Part shown: positions 18,352 to 26,129 of the stretch, piece by piece | Position numbering within the stretch: the first letter of the stretch is position 1 | Layout: each line of letters opens with the position of its first letter | From: Paremcibacter congregatus | Lineage (GTDB): Bacteria > Pseudomonadota > Alphaproteobacteria > Sphingomonadales > Emcibacteraceae | Assembly (NCBI RefSeq): GCF_006385135.1 | Contig: NZ_CP041025.1 | Span: forward strand, 1,209,501 to 1,273,500 | DNA length: 64,000 bases | Direction of reading: 5' to 3' | Made by a program: the position numbers and the translations under genes | Notes under the pieces: model-generated | Databases searched by the model: none | Seen by the model: the letters and a program-made list of their open reading frames with translations, nothing else | Told to the model about the DNA's origin: nothing

Positions 18352-18618
18352 ATGTTATCACATATTGTACTCTGCATTGTGGCGGGAATTGGGTTGGGGG
18401 CGTCCTTTTATCTTGCGTTGGGTCTGCAGGACCTGTTGCCCTTGAGGCGGATGTCTGACTGGATAGGATTGTTTCTGCATCTCATGCGGTTCGGTATTAC
18501 GATTTGGGTTTTCTGGATAGTGGCCGGGATTGGCAGCTTTCCTCTATTAGGTGCTTTGGCGGGCTTTTTGTCAGGCCGTTTTCTGGCCATGCGGTTTCTG
18601 AGGAAAAAAACGCTTTAA
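18352..18618 (+). CDS. Small membrane protein resembling N-ATPase subunit AtpR
   Basis: This 88-residue protein has three hydrophobic segments (about residues 4-25, 38-58 and 61-80). It shows the arrangement of AtpR: a first helix followed by a basic stretch LPLRRM, a second helix carrying Arg in HLMRFGITIWVFW, and a glycine-rich third helix GALAGFLSGRFLAMRFL ending in a basic tail. AtpR is normally encoded inside N-type (sodium or proton) ATPase operons, but no ATPase subunit gene is present in this window. Ribosome site GGAAAGG precedes ATG 18352. The family call is by pattern and moderate. Confidence 0.6.
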   Translation: MLSHIVLCIVAGIGLGASFYLALGLQDLLPLRRMSDWIGLFLHLMRFGITIWVFWIVAGIGSFPLLGALAGFLSGRFLAMRFLRKKTL

Positions 18619-18653
18619 CAGATGTTAAGATGATAAGACGGAAGTGGGGCAAT

Positions 18654-19115
18654 ATGGCAATGTCTTCGAAATTTAAGAAATGCTGGGTCGGGGTGATGGA
18701 TGGCGGCTATGCACGGTTTTATCGCTACGAGCGGGCCAACCGAAAATTAATTCTTCTGTATGAACGGGATGTAGAAGCACTTCAGAATTTGGCGGAAAAG
18801 ATGGCAGAGCCATCAGCGGGCCGGGTCTTTGATCGTTTTGGTCAGGGGCGGCATGTTGTCGAGCGACGCAATATGGCGGAAGAAAAGATTGAGCGCAAAT
18901 TTGTCAAGGATCTGATTGATGAGTTAGAGAAAGCAGCAGGTCAGGGTAAGTTTGAGCATCTTGCCCTGATCGCTGCGCCACGTGCTCTGGGGTATGTCAG
19001 AGAATATATGGGGGACAGTCTGAAAGATACCATCATCGGAGAATTCCCGCTTGACTTGGTGCATGTACCACTCAAGGACCTGGAAGAGCAGGTGGATGAT
19101 CTTTTAAACCCCTGA
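18654..19115 (+). CDS. Host attachment-family protein (eRF1 domain 1-like)
   Basis: This 153-residue protein matches the family annotated as required for attachment to host cells: VMDGGYARFYRYERANRKL near residue 10-28, GRVFDRFGQGRHVVERR near 55, and a late LIAAPRALGYVRE strand-helix pair typical of a release-factor-like fold. Despite the family name, such genes are widespread in free-living proteobacteria and often sit with stress genes. ATG 18654 is selected by family length; the frame is open from 18504, overlapping the AtpR-like gene. It lies 35 nt after that gene and probably shares its FNR-type promoter. Confidence 0.82.
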   Translation: MAMSSKFKKCWVGVMDGGYARFYRYERANRKLILLYERDVEALQNLAEKMAEPSAGRVFDRFGQGRHVVERRNMAEEKIERKFVKDLIDELEKAAGQGKFEHLALIAAPRALGYVREYMGDSLKDTIIGEFPLDLVHVPLKDLEEQVDDLLNP

Positions 19116-19215
19116 ACCGGACCCGAAAAGAAAACGAAGGGGTGCGGGGAGGCAGGCCTTAACATCATGAGGCGCATAATTAATTGGCGGAAAGGAACCG
19201 GAAAGGCAGACCGAC

Positions 19216-19734
19216 ATGACAAAAAATATTCTTATCGTTTATTATTCGGATAGTGGCAATACCCGGAAGGCGGCTGAATATATCGCAAATAAACTTGATG
19301 CGGTTATGGAGCAGGTGAAAACGCCTGCCTTTGGACATGGGGTGTGGGGTTATTTTAAAAAAGGCTGGTTTTCCTGGCGAAAACGTCAGGTGCCCATCGC
19401 GCCTGTCGTGCATGACCCGGCCAATTTTGATTTGTTGATTGTGGGGGCGCCGGTGTGGGCTGGTCATGTGGCGAGTCCAATCCGCAGCTATCTATCAACT
19501 GAAGCGGCAAAAGCCCAAAAAGCGCCTAGGGTTGCCTTTTTTGTGACCGAAGGTGGCAGTGGCGGAAGCAGGGCGTTACAGGAAATGCGTGAACTCCTGA
19601 ACGTCAAGACCATATGCGAACTCGAAATTAATGACCATGACCGCAAAGTCCAGCAAGATATTTCAATGATGGAAAATTTTGTGTCTCTGATTGATAATTC
19701 CCTGGAACAAGGCCCGCAGCCCGCCACGGCGTGA
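19216..19734 (+). CDS. Flavodoxin-family protein
   Basis: This 172-residue protein has a flavodoxin-like fold with the FMN phosphate loop YYSDSGNTRKAA near residues 9-20, and LLIVGAPVWAGHVASPI near 76 providing the isoalloxazine-side loop. The C-terminal helix region is LEQGPQPATA. It may be an NAD(P)H-quinone or other flavin oxidoreductase. A leader of 100 nt with GGAAAGGAACCGG separates it from the host-attachment-family gene; no terminator was seen between them. A low-oxygen electron-transfer role suits the context but is not proven. Confidence 0.88.
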   Translation: MTKNILIVYYSDSGNTRKAAEYIANKLDAVMEQVKTPAFGHGVWGYFKKGWFSWRKRQVPIAPVVHDPANFDLLIVGAPVWAGHVASPIRSYLSTEAAKAQKAPRVAFFVTEGGSGGSRALQEMRELLNVKTICELEINDHDRKVQQDISMMENFVSLIDNSLEQGPQPATA

Positions 19735-19766
19735 AAGCATTTCTGGCATGGGCCTTCATCCGTTGC

Positions 19767-20375
19767 CTACGGCGTAATGATGCCGCAGGACGTCGCGATA
19801 ACAACGGCTTGTATGCGTGTGCGCACCTTGAATTTATGCCGGACATTTTTCATATAGCCTGTCACGGTCGTCGGCGAGAGGGAAAGCAGGTCGCCGATGT
19901 CATGGTCGCTCAACCCTTTCGCAGCCCAATATAGACATTCTTTTTCCCTGGGGCTTAAGGGGGGGGGAGTGAATGAACTACACTCTTGAGACTTGAATTG
20001 AATCACATTGTTCTTGTCACTTCCTGTGACAAGATAGAATTCTTGTTCACCGGCACCGTCTTCATATTCTTTTGGTGATGCGTTTTGCTCAGCTGATATC
20101 GAAGTTGTGGAGAGGGTATCTTTGTTCGCCTGGGGAGATTCTGGGAAATCCGTCATGATATCCTGTTCTTCGGCTTTTGACAGAGGAGCACCGTCAGTAA
20201 TATAGAGCAGGATGGCATTGGGGAGCGGTGTGGTTATTTTGATTAAAGATATGCAGGTTTGTTGGGCGGTACCGATTGCCTCGATTTCTTTTGTAAATTC
20301 TTTGTGCAATTCCTGAAGACTGTTCACTTTCTGAACTTTTGCAGCAGTATCGACAATATAGGAAAATTCGCTCAT
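19767..20375 (-). CDS. LuxR-type HTH regulator with variable N-terminal region
   Basis: This 202-residue protein has a C-terminal LuxR/FixJ HTH (LSPREKECLYWAAKGLSDHD through TTVTGYMKNVRHKF). The N-terminal 130 residues are hydrophilic and do not match an autoinducer or receiver domain that I can recognise. ATG 20375 is preferred: it follows AAGGAGAGGGAA, whereas the frame is open to 20420. A run of nine C residues encodes three consecutive prolines immediately before the HTH. The gene is convergent with the flavodoxin gene. Confidence 0.85.
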   Translation of the reverse strand: MSEFSYIVDTAAKVQKVNSLQELHKEFTKEIEAIGTAQQTCISLIKITTPLPNAILLYITDGAPLSKAEEQDIMTDFPESPQANKDTLSTTSISAEQNASPKEYEDGAGEQEFYLVTGSDKNNVIQFKSQECSSFTPPPLSPREKECLYWAAKGLSDHDIGDLLSLSPTTVTGYMKNVRHKFKVRTRIQAVVIATSCGIITP

Positions 20376-20451
20376 TTCCCTCTCCTTCATAATAGGCAAT
20401 TTAAAACAGTTTAACGACAAGGTTGTGAAAATAACATATTCAATTTAATGG

Positions 20452-20470
20452 TGTATTTTATTAAAATACA
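20452..20470. repeat. Inverted repeat, 8-3-8
   Basis: TGTATTTT-ATT-AAAATACA at 20452-20470 is a perfect dyad about 77 bp upstream of the LuxR-type start at 20375. Size and position fit an operator for a dimeric regulator; no T-run makes it a terminator. Confidence 0.55.
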
Positions 20471-20670
20471 ATACAACTCAAGCACTCATTCTTCCCAGTG
20501 AAAGAAAGCTAAACTCTTTAAGTAACTTTAAATTACGCATTATTTATATGCATCTAGGGATATTTAAAAAATAGGCTGGAAATTACGTGAAAGGGGAACA
20601 TCGAAATTATTTCAAGCAGAATATGTCGCCTAAATACAGATATATATACCTATAGTTGTTATACTGACAT

Positions 20671-20691
20671 AATTGATTTTGTAAATCAATT
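20671..20691. repeat. Inverted repeat, 9-3-9
   Basis: AATTGATTT-TGT-AAATCAATT at 20671-20691 is a perfect dyad. It contains TTGAT and ATCAA halves but seven bases apart instead of the four needed for an FNR box, so it is more likely an operator of another regulator. Confidence 0.55.
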
Positions 20692-20717
20692 AATAACTGC
20701 AGCGAAGGGGCGTTTAT

Positions 20718-20942
20718 TTAATTCGAAGAGTTGTGGGAGGTATGAAGGATGTATTCAACATTTTTCCAGAACTGGATGTTTTTACTGTGGCCCTGATCAA
20801 CGGCGATTTTTTTGCGGCGCTGCATTTCCATAAAGGGGTTTTTATAGAAGGCCTGTAGCGAATATGCGACTTCTTCCGGAGTCGCAAGTTTATCGAGACT
20901 TTTCGGGCGGTGAAGTTTTTGTGATGTATGTTGAGAGGTCAT
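20718..20942 (-). CDS. Small hypothetical protein
   Basis: This is a 74-residue protein from ATG 20942; the frame is open to 20990. It is hydrophilic, with an N-terminal SLDKLATPEEVAYSLQAFYK and a C-terminal helix-rich end. No family was recognised and no signal peptide is visible. The ribosome site is weak. It is kept because the frame is intact in an otherwise stop-rich AT-rich region and the composition looks protein-like. Confidence 0.5.
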   Translation of the reverse strand: MTSQHTSQKLHRPKSLDKLATPEEVAYSLQAFYKNPFMEMQRRKKIAVDQGHSKNIQFWKNVEYILHTSHNSSN

Positions 20943-21029
20943 TATACGCATCTTATATATCTTGAGGTTTGGTAAAAAAAAACTGGTCAAAAAATCAAGT
21001 TTTGTATTACTGGTAGGCTTTTATAGTTA

Positions 21030-21061
21030 TACACTAAAAATCCGTAATGTACACTAAAAAT
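21030..21061. repeat. Direct repeat with 20-bp period
   Basis: TACACTAAAAAT occurs at 21030-21041 and 21050-21061, two helical turns apart on the same face of DNA. It lies upstream of the small gene at 20718 and downstream of the GntR-like gene. An operator for a regulator that binds direct repeats is possible. Confidence 0.55.
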
Positions 21062-21129
21062 AGAATATGTTTTATAATTTACACGGTATAATGAGGTGAA
21101 TTTATGTCCTCTGTCGCACGTTGGCCGGG

Positions 21130-21801
21130 TCATAAAACTTCCATTAATCTAGGGATGATCTTGAACCGGTCTTTATGGTATTGATCCATGGCGAAGCGTA
21201 ATTCCGGGATCATCTTTTTATGGTACAGATGGTAAAGACATTCAAGTTCCTCCACCGGAAAATCAATCAGGGTGCATTCACATTGTCGGATATAGGTCAG
21301 GCGGTCATTCGCCTTAAGGGCGTGGAGCGTGAGTTCGGGATTTCCGGTACGGCTTGCAATATGGATGAAAAGCGCACTGGTTGTCTTTGTCAGACTTTCC
21401 GGAGAGAAAGCTCTCCCTGTCCGGTGGTGATGATTTGGCATAAAAAGTTCTGGAAATTTTATTTTCCCAATCAGGCCCGGTTTGTTTTGCAGAATATGAA
21501 GTGACATCTCCATTATGGTATGGCTTGCTTCGTACTGAGTGCAGACGTCCTTACTGCTGAGGGGGGTGATGGTGTATCCTTTGTCCGATGTGTATGAGAC
21601 AACGCCTTCCCTGGCGAGGCGTTTCAAGGCGGTCTGTATGTCTGATTCCGGGCAGCCGATTAACTGGTTCGACAAGTGTTGGGCGGCAAGCTGTGTACGC
21701 GGAGGCAGCCTGTGTGATGTAACCAGCGCCTTTATTTGATCATAGGTCCTTGTATCATTGGCAGCTTCGGTTGTTGCGGGGTATTTGAGCGACGTCTTCA
21801 T
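21130..21801 (-). CDS. GntR-like transcription regulator
   Basis: This 223-residue protein has an N-terminal winged helix of GntR type: YDQIKALVTSHRLPPRTQLA, then LIGCPESDIQTALKRLAREGVV and a wing SYTSDKGYTITPLS. The C-terminal 130 residues are helical as in the FCD subgroup, with His-rich MPNHHHRTGRAF and a late HLYHKKMIPELRF that could contribute metal or ligand binding. The ligand is unknown. It stands alone between two other regulators, with no metabolic partner gene adjacent. Confidence 0.75.
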   Translation of the reverse strand: MKTSLKYPATTEAANDTRTYDQIKALVTSHRLPPRTQLAAQHLSNQLIGCPESDIQTALKRLAREGVVSYTSDKGYTITPLSSKDVCTQYEASHTIMEMSLHILQNKPGLIGKIKFPELFMPNHHHRTGRAFSPESLTKTTSALFIHIASRTGNPELTLHALKANDRLTYIRQCECTLIDFPVEELECLYHLYHKKMIPELRFAMDQYHKDRFKIIPRLMEVL

Positions 21802-21981
21802 CTTGTTTCCTCGGGCTTTTTACTGCGCCATGGGTAGGGGGTGGGGCAGTTGGGGGTATCCTCCAGTGATATCTTTCAAGACCAAAAGTAGATCATATTT
21901 TTTCTGGTCTGACATCCCTCTGTTCTGAGGGGTTGGTGGTGAAACGGTGGGACTTTGGACTTTCTTCTCTTGACGTCCGGC

Positions 21982-22734
21982 TTAGTGTGAGAATCTGTTG
22001 GTCAGGCCAATTTTGTCGGCTTTCATAATGGCCATTGATCTGCTCGTGACATTCATCTTCCGAAAAATTGACCTGATATAGCCATTGACCGTACTTTCGC
22101 AAATCCCGAGAATGATACCGATTTCAAGGGAGGTTTTGCCTTTAGATATCCACATCAGACACTCAAGCTCCCGGGCGGCGAGATAGGGGATCTGTTCCAA
22201 TCGGCCCTGTGTACCGGTTATCCTGATATAGGCGTCATAAAAGGCGATGGCGAATAAATGCAAAATGGAAAGTTTTTGCTGCGGGACCAGATCTTTTTTT
22301 CGGGCGGCGAATGACAGGACGTAAATATATCCATTCTCTCCACGTATCGGAACACTAACGCCGTCATGAAGTCCGAACGTCTGGGCGCGTCTTAAAAGAC
22401 TGTGTTGCGGCTGATCAAGATGCACCATAGTGGCCAACTGATCCCATAAAAATGGTCTTGTGATTTGCGGAGCATATAAAAAGACAGGATCAATCTGTTG
22501 TGCGTTGCTGCGCTCATAATATGAAATCCATTTGTCAGGATAAGTATGAAAGACAAAGGCGTTGTCATTTTTCTGGCATGTTTCCGGTCGCGACGCACAT
22601 TCATTATAGGGTGTTAAAATCATGAGGGAATTATACTCAAACCCGAGTGCGCGGGCAGCGTTCTTCATGAGGGGGAAGAGGTCACATACCGTCGTTATTT
22701 TATCAAGGCATTCTATAAGGCGTGTTATCTGCAT
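21982..22734 (-). CDS. LuxR-family autoinducer-binding regulator (LuxR solo)
   Basis: This 250-residue protein has an N-terminal autoinducer-binding domain and a C-terminal HTH (LAARELECLMWISKGKTSLE to NGYIRSIFRKMNVTSR). The six residues conserved in acyl-homoserine-lactone receptors are all present at the right spacing: W69, Y73, D82, P83, W97 and G125, equivalent to W57, Y61, D70, P71, W85 and G113 of TraR. No luxI-type synthase gene occurs in the window, so it is a solo that may sense a foreign or distally made signal. It lacks a clear ribosome site at ATG 22734. Confidence 0.9.
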   Translation of the reverse strand: MQITRLIECLDKITTVCDLFPLMKNAARALGFEYNSLMILTPYNECASRPETCQKNDNAFVFHTYPDKWISYYERSNAQQIDPVFLYAPQITRPFLWDQLATMVHLDQPQHSLLRRAQTFGLHDGVSVPIRGENGYIYVLSFAARKKDLVPQQKLSILHLFAIAFYDAYIRITGTQGRLEQIPYLAARELECLMWISKGKTSLEIGIILGICESTVNGYIRSIFRKMNVTSRSMAIMKADKIGLTNRFSH

Positions 22735-22863
22735 GACATTTTCTCAGGCATTTCAGGATGGGGGAAAGACCAGATAACTTCTCGTTCCGCGGTTTCTCAT
22801 CTACTGGTGAATGGTGTATTCTCGAGACATACAAAGATCATGCCTGACTTTCCTGAAAAGAAA

Positions 22864-22888
22864 ACGCCTATAGGTATAGGTGTTGACA
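22864..22888 (+). promoter_or_regulatory. Near-perfect dyad followed by a -35-like TTGACA
   Basis: ACGCCTATA-GG-TATAGGTGT at 22864-22883 is a 9-2-9 dyad with one mismatch, and TTGACA occupies 22883-22888. No good -10 is visible at standard spacing. It lies between the divergent LuxR solo and a small plus-strand frame. Confidence 0.4.
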
Positions 22889-22920
22889 GAAAAATTATGC
22901 AATTACAGGTAGTTGAATAA

Positions 22921-23115
22921 ATGAGGGCAAGATATCGAAAGGGGTTGGCCCTTAAAAACGGTCAACATGTCCTGATAAAAGGATTTTGTGATGCGGAAAA
23001 TTTTGGCGTATGTATAACTTTTTGTTATGAGAAAGGGATAACTTGCTATTATCTTTTTCAATCGGCGCGGCGTATTGTTCAGTCATGGCTTGAGACCGGT
23101 TCAGAGCTTCCGTAG
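22921..23115 (+). CDS. Possible small hypothetical protein
   Basis: This is a 64-residue frame, basic at the N-terminus (MRARYRKGLALKNGQ), with three Cys residues and no recognised family. A GGTAG sequence lies eight bases before ATG 22921. It follows a dyad and a TTGACA element, which gives it a possible promoter. It could be spurious. Confidence 0.35.
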   Translation: MRARYRKGLALKNGQHVLIKGFCDAENFGVCITFCYEKGITCYYLFQSARRIVQSWLETGSELP

Positions 23116-23175
23116 AGTGAAGCCTTGAATGACGGAACGGGTGGTATGAATTTTTGACGCATTAGGATAACCATT

Positions 23176-24195
23176 ATGGAATTTTCGGCTCCTTACTTTT
23201 TATTTCTTGGTGATGCACGCGACCCGTTGAGTGTCAAAACCTCGCGGGGGATAGCCGACTGGCGCCCCGACAAATGTATTGGCGAGATCAGTATGCCAGA
23301 TTGTCCTCTGACATTGGGTTTGCCACAAATTACCTTTGCAGAGGCTGCGGCAAAAGGGGCGAAAACCTTTGTACTTGGCTTGGCGAACCGGGGAGGATTT
23401 ATCGCCCCGGAATGGGTGCCTTATCTGATGGAAGCCCTGGCGCATGGCATGGATATCGCCAGTGGTCTGCACGGAAAGGTCGCAGATATTCCAGAAGTCA
23501 AGCAGTTGGCGGATAAGCTGGGGCGTCGGATCTTTGATGTACGTCATCCCACCGGAACGTTGGATGTTGGAAGCGGCCGGAAGCGGGCGGGTAAAAGAAT
23601 TCTCGCGGTTGGAACGGATTGTTCTGTCGGTAAAATGTATACCACGCTGGCCATTGAAAGCGAATTGAAGGTGCGCGGTGAAAAAACGGATTTCCGGGCG
23701 ACGGGCCAGACCGGTATATTGATCAATGGTCAGGGAATTTCGGTCGATGCCGTGGTGGCCGACTTTATTTCCGGCGCCGTAGAGATGCTGTCGCCGGCTA
23801 ATGATCCCGACCATTGGGACGTGATAGAAGGGCAGGGGTCTCTGTTCCACCCGTCTTATGCCGGCGTGAGTTTAGGTCTGCTGCATGGTTCGCAGGCGGA
23901 TGTTTTGATCCTGTGTCATCAAGTGGGGCGCACCCATGTGCGGAAGCTGGAAGAGCTGCCGTTGCCTGACTTTAAAAGCTGTATTGAGACAAACCTTGCT
24001 GCGGCGCGCCTGACCAATCCGGATGTTATCTGGGGCGGAATATCCGTCAACAGTTCCGCGCTGGGCGAGGAAGAGGCGCTTGAATATTGCCGTGAGATGT
24101 CGGCGCTTCATAATGTTCCTTGTGTTGATCCGGTTCGCCACGGTACGGCAGCGCTTGTGGATTATATCCTGGAGCATAAGGGAACGACAGCATGA
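23176..24195 (+). CDS. dgcN: D-glutamate N-acetyltransferase DgcN (DUF1611)
   Basis: This 339-residue protein matches the DUF1611 family, now known as DgcN, which acetylates D-glutamate to N-acetyl-D-glutamate. A Rossmann-like N-terminal half is followed by a P-loop-type domain with RILAVGTDCSVGKMYTTLAI near residues 142-160, TGQTGILINGQG near 176, and DVIEGQGSLFHPSYAGVSLG near 216. Its stop codon overlaps the start of the adjacent epimerase-family gene (ATGA), the arrangement reported for the dgcN-dgcA catabolic pair in marine proteobacteria. Function is by family and context. Confidence 0.88.
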   Translation: MEFSAPYFLFLGDARDPLSVKTSRGIADWRPDKCIGEISMPDCPLTLGLPQITFAEAAAKGAKTFVLGLANRGGFIAPEWVPYLMEALAHGMDIASGLHGKVADIPEVKQLADKLGRRIFDVRHPTGTLDVGSGRKRAGKRILAVGTDCSVGKMYTTLAIESELKVRGEKTDFRATGQTGILINGQGISVDAVVADFISGAVEMLSPANDPDHWDVIEGQGSLFHPSYAGVSLGLLHGSQADVLILCHQVGRTHVRKLEELPLPDFKSCIETNLAAARLTNPDVIWGGISVNSSALGEEEALEYCREMSALHNVPCVDPVRHGTAALVDYILEHKGTTA

Positions 24196-25181
24196 TCAGC
24201 AGACGTTTATCTGTGCGCCCGGAAACCTGGGTCCTGAACGAGCCGTTCCACATTTCCCGCGGTAGCCGGACCGAAGCCCATCTGATTACGGCAGAGCTTG
24301 AACATTGCAAGGTCACAGGGTGTGGTGAGGCCGCGCCTTATGCCCGTTACGGGGAGACGATTGACAGTGTCATGACCCAGCTTACGGACGTGACGGAGGC
24401 GGTGGAAGACGGGGTTTCTCCCGAAGAGTTGCAGGCTCTGCTGCCTGCCGGGGCCGCACGCAATGCTGTGGATTGCGCCCTGTGGGATATACTGGCCCGC
24501 TGGAAAGGCACATCTGTGGCGGAGATGTTAGATCTGCCGCGCCCCAGACAGGTGGACACGGCAGTGACCATCGGGATAGGCGATGCGGCGACCATGGCGG
24601 TCAAGGCGAAACGCTACAAAGATTATCCGTTGCTGAAAATCAAGCTCAATCGCGAAGATATCACGGGAAAGATCAAGGCCATTCGCGCCGAGGCCCCGAC
24701 ACCCCGTATTATTATTGACCCCAATGAAAGCTGGACCATCGAGGATATTACGGAGCTGGACAGCTTTATGGCAGAAATGAATATTTCTGTGCTGGAACAG
24801 CCTCTGGCGGCGGGGCAGGATGAAGGGTTGCGGGACTTTAAAGGCAAGGTGCCGGTCTGTGCGGATGAATCCTGTCACACCCGGGCGGACCTCGACGGTT
24901 TGCAGGGTAAATATCAGGTGATTAATATAAAGCTTGATAAGACCGGGGGGCTTACCGAAGCAGTGAAGCTGAAGCAACAGGCGACGGACATGGGGTTTGA
25001 TATTATGGTCGGTTGCATGATTTCCACGTCCCTGGCGATGGCGCCGGCATTGCTTCTGGCCTCGGACGCGACATTTGTTGATCTGGACGGTCCTTTGTGG
25101 ATGAAAGAGGATCGGGCGCATGGGCTTGACATCACACAGGGATGTATTGCGGGTCTGTCACCTGATTTATGGGGTGGGTGA
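24192..25181 (+). CDS. dgcA: N-acetyl-D-glutamate racemase DgcA (enolase superfamily)
   Basis: This 329-residue enolase-superfamily protein resembles L-Ala-D/L-Glu epimerases. The first catalytic Lys is in LLKIKLNRE near residue 155, metal ligands are in IIIDPNESW, LEQPL and CADESCH, and the second Lys is in NIKLDKTGG near 258. With DgcN upstream it probably racemises N-acetyl-D-glutamate to the L-form for deacetylation. A dipeptide epimerase role is the alternative. Its start overlaps dgcN by 4 nt. No LysR-type dgcR gene is next to it; the downstream regulator is TetR-type. Confidence 0.87.
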   Translation: MISRRLSVRPETWVLNEPFHISRGSRTEAHLITAELEHCKVTGCGEAAPYARYGETIDSVMTQLTDVTEAVEDGVSPEELQALLPAGAARNAVDCALWDILARWKGTSVAEMLDLPRPRQVDTAVTIGIGDAATMAVKAKRYKDYPLLKIKLNREDITGKIKAIRAEAPTPRIIIDPNESWTIEDITELDSFMAEMNISVLEQPLAAGQDEGLRDFKGKVPVCADESCHTRADLDGLQGKYQVINIKLDKTGGLTEAVKLKQQATDMGFDIMVGCMISTSLAMAPALLLASDATFVDLDGPLWMKEDRAHGLDITQGCIAGLSPDLWGG

Positions 25182-25331
25182 GGGAGCTGTTTTCTCTATA
25201 AGGTGAACAATATTCTTTTTTGTGTTATTGTCATCAATATTATGTGAATGAAATTCGGTGAATTTTGTTTGCCCGGTGAAGGTCATGGAGTATGGTTGCC
25301 GCTGAAAACAAAACGGTGTATCGGGTATAAT

Positions 25332-25973
25332 ATGAATGATAGAGTCAAAGGTGATCCGCTCACAAGCCGGGTAATTCCCCAGCAGGGCCGCGCCATGCGG
25401 CGGCGAGTGCAGATTCTGTCTGTGGCGGAAAAATTACTGGAAGAACTCGAATTTTCTGAAGTAACAACCCGAAAAATTGCCGAGGCCGCCGACATTCCCA
25501 TTGGCTCGGTTTACCGTTATTTCCCCAATAAATTTTCCATTATGGCTGCGATTGCCGCCGACACCATTGAGACTGTCGATAAGGATCTGACTGAGCTGCT
25601 GGGCAGTTTTGAAGATCTGTCGGATTGGGAACGAACCATTGATAAAACCATTGATATTGTGACGAATGCCTATATGTCGCGCAAGGGGTACGTCAATATT
25701 CTGCGGGCCATGTCTCATACGCCGGAACTGCAAAATCTGACCGCCACCTATAAAGAACGCATGGTGAAATCCCTGACGCAGAATTTTATCATGTATGATA
25801 TTTTTCCAGCCGGACTGAAAGCCAGTAGCGTCGCTGAAACAGTTATTGTGATTTACAATGCTATGGAAATAAAAGTCTTTCTCTGTTCTGACGAAACGCT
25901 GCGTAAGGCGCTGATCAAGGAGTGGAAGCTGCTGGTTAAATGCTATTTACGGTGCTATTTCTCTGAATCCTAG
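25332..25973 (+). CDS. TetR-family regulator
   Basis: This 213-residue protein has an N-terminal TetR HTH: RVQILSVAEKLLEELEFSEV, then KIAEAADIPIGSVYRYFPNK. The C-terminal ligand domain is helical with no recognised specificity. The start is uncertain: ATG 25332 gives a usual length, the frame is open from 25248, and ATG 25395 is a shorter choice. It sits between dgcNA and the TonB-receptor operon; palindromes at 26057 and 26130 in front of that operon make it a likely regulator of the receptor unit. Confidence 0.85.
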   Translation: MNDRVKGDPLTSRVIPQQGRAMRRRVQILSVAEKLLEELEFSEVTTRKIAEAADIPIGSVYRYFPNKFSIMAAIAADTIETVDKDLTELLGSFEDLSDWERTIDKTIDIVTNAYMSRKGYVNILRAMSHTPELQNLTATYKERMVKSLTQNFIMYDIFPAGLKASSVAETVIVIYNAMEIKVFLCSDETLRKALIKEWKLLVKCYLRCYFSES

Positions 25974-26056
25974 GGGCGGGTGCTCCTCCTTTTCATTTAT
26001 ATTGATACGTAACTTTCCAAGGCTTTCCTGTCTTATCGCGAGAGGGGAGAGGAAAT

Positions 26057-26070
26057 TTTTGACGTCAAAA
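26057..26070. promoter_or_regulatory. Perfect 14-bp palindrome in front of the TonB-receptor operon
   Basis: TTTTGACGTCAAAA at 26057-26070 is a perfect dyad, 162 bp before the receptor start codon. It is a candidate operator for the neighbouring TetR protein. Confidence 0.5.
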
Positions 26071-26129
26071 TAGCAAAAAGTGAGCTTTGTTCATATTTTA
26101 TAGTTGACATGATGTATCTATCAGCTACC

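Larger units (their letters stand above)
20376..20717. other. AT-rich intergenic region with inverted repeats
   Basis: This 342-bp stretch has no convincing gene on either strand. It is clearly richer in A+T than its surroundings and contains two inverted repeats, listed separately. It includes the promoter region of the LuxR-type gene on the minus strand. Confidence 0.7.

Noticed and set aside
20671-20691. FNR box upstream of the small unknown gene
   Set aside because: The TTGAT and ATCAA halves are seven bases apart, not four, so it is not an FNR/FixK site.
21030-21061. CRISPR array
   Set aside because: Only two 12-bp copies, with an 8-bp gap, and no cas genes; it fits a direct-repeat operator instead.
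21915-21935. Terminator after the LuxR solo
   Set aside because: There is a small stem but no T-run on the minus strand; too weak to call.
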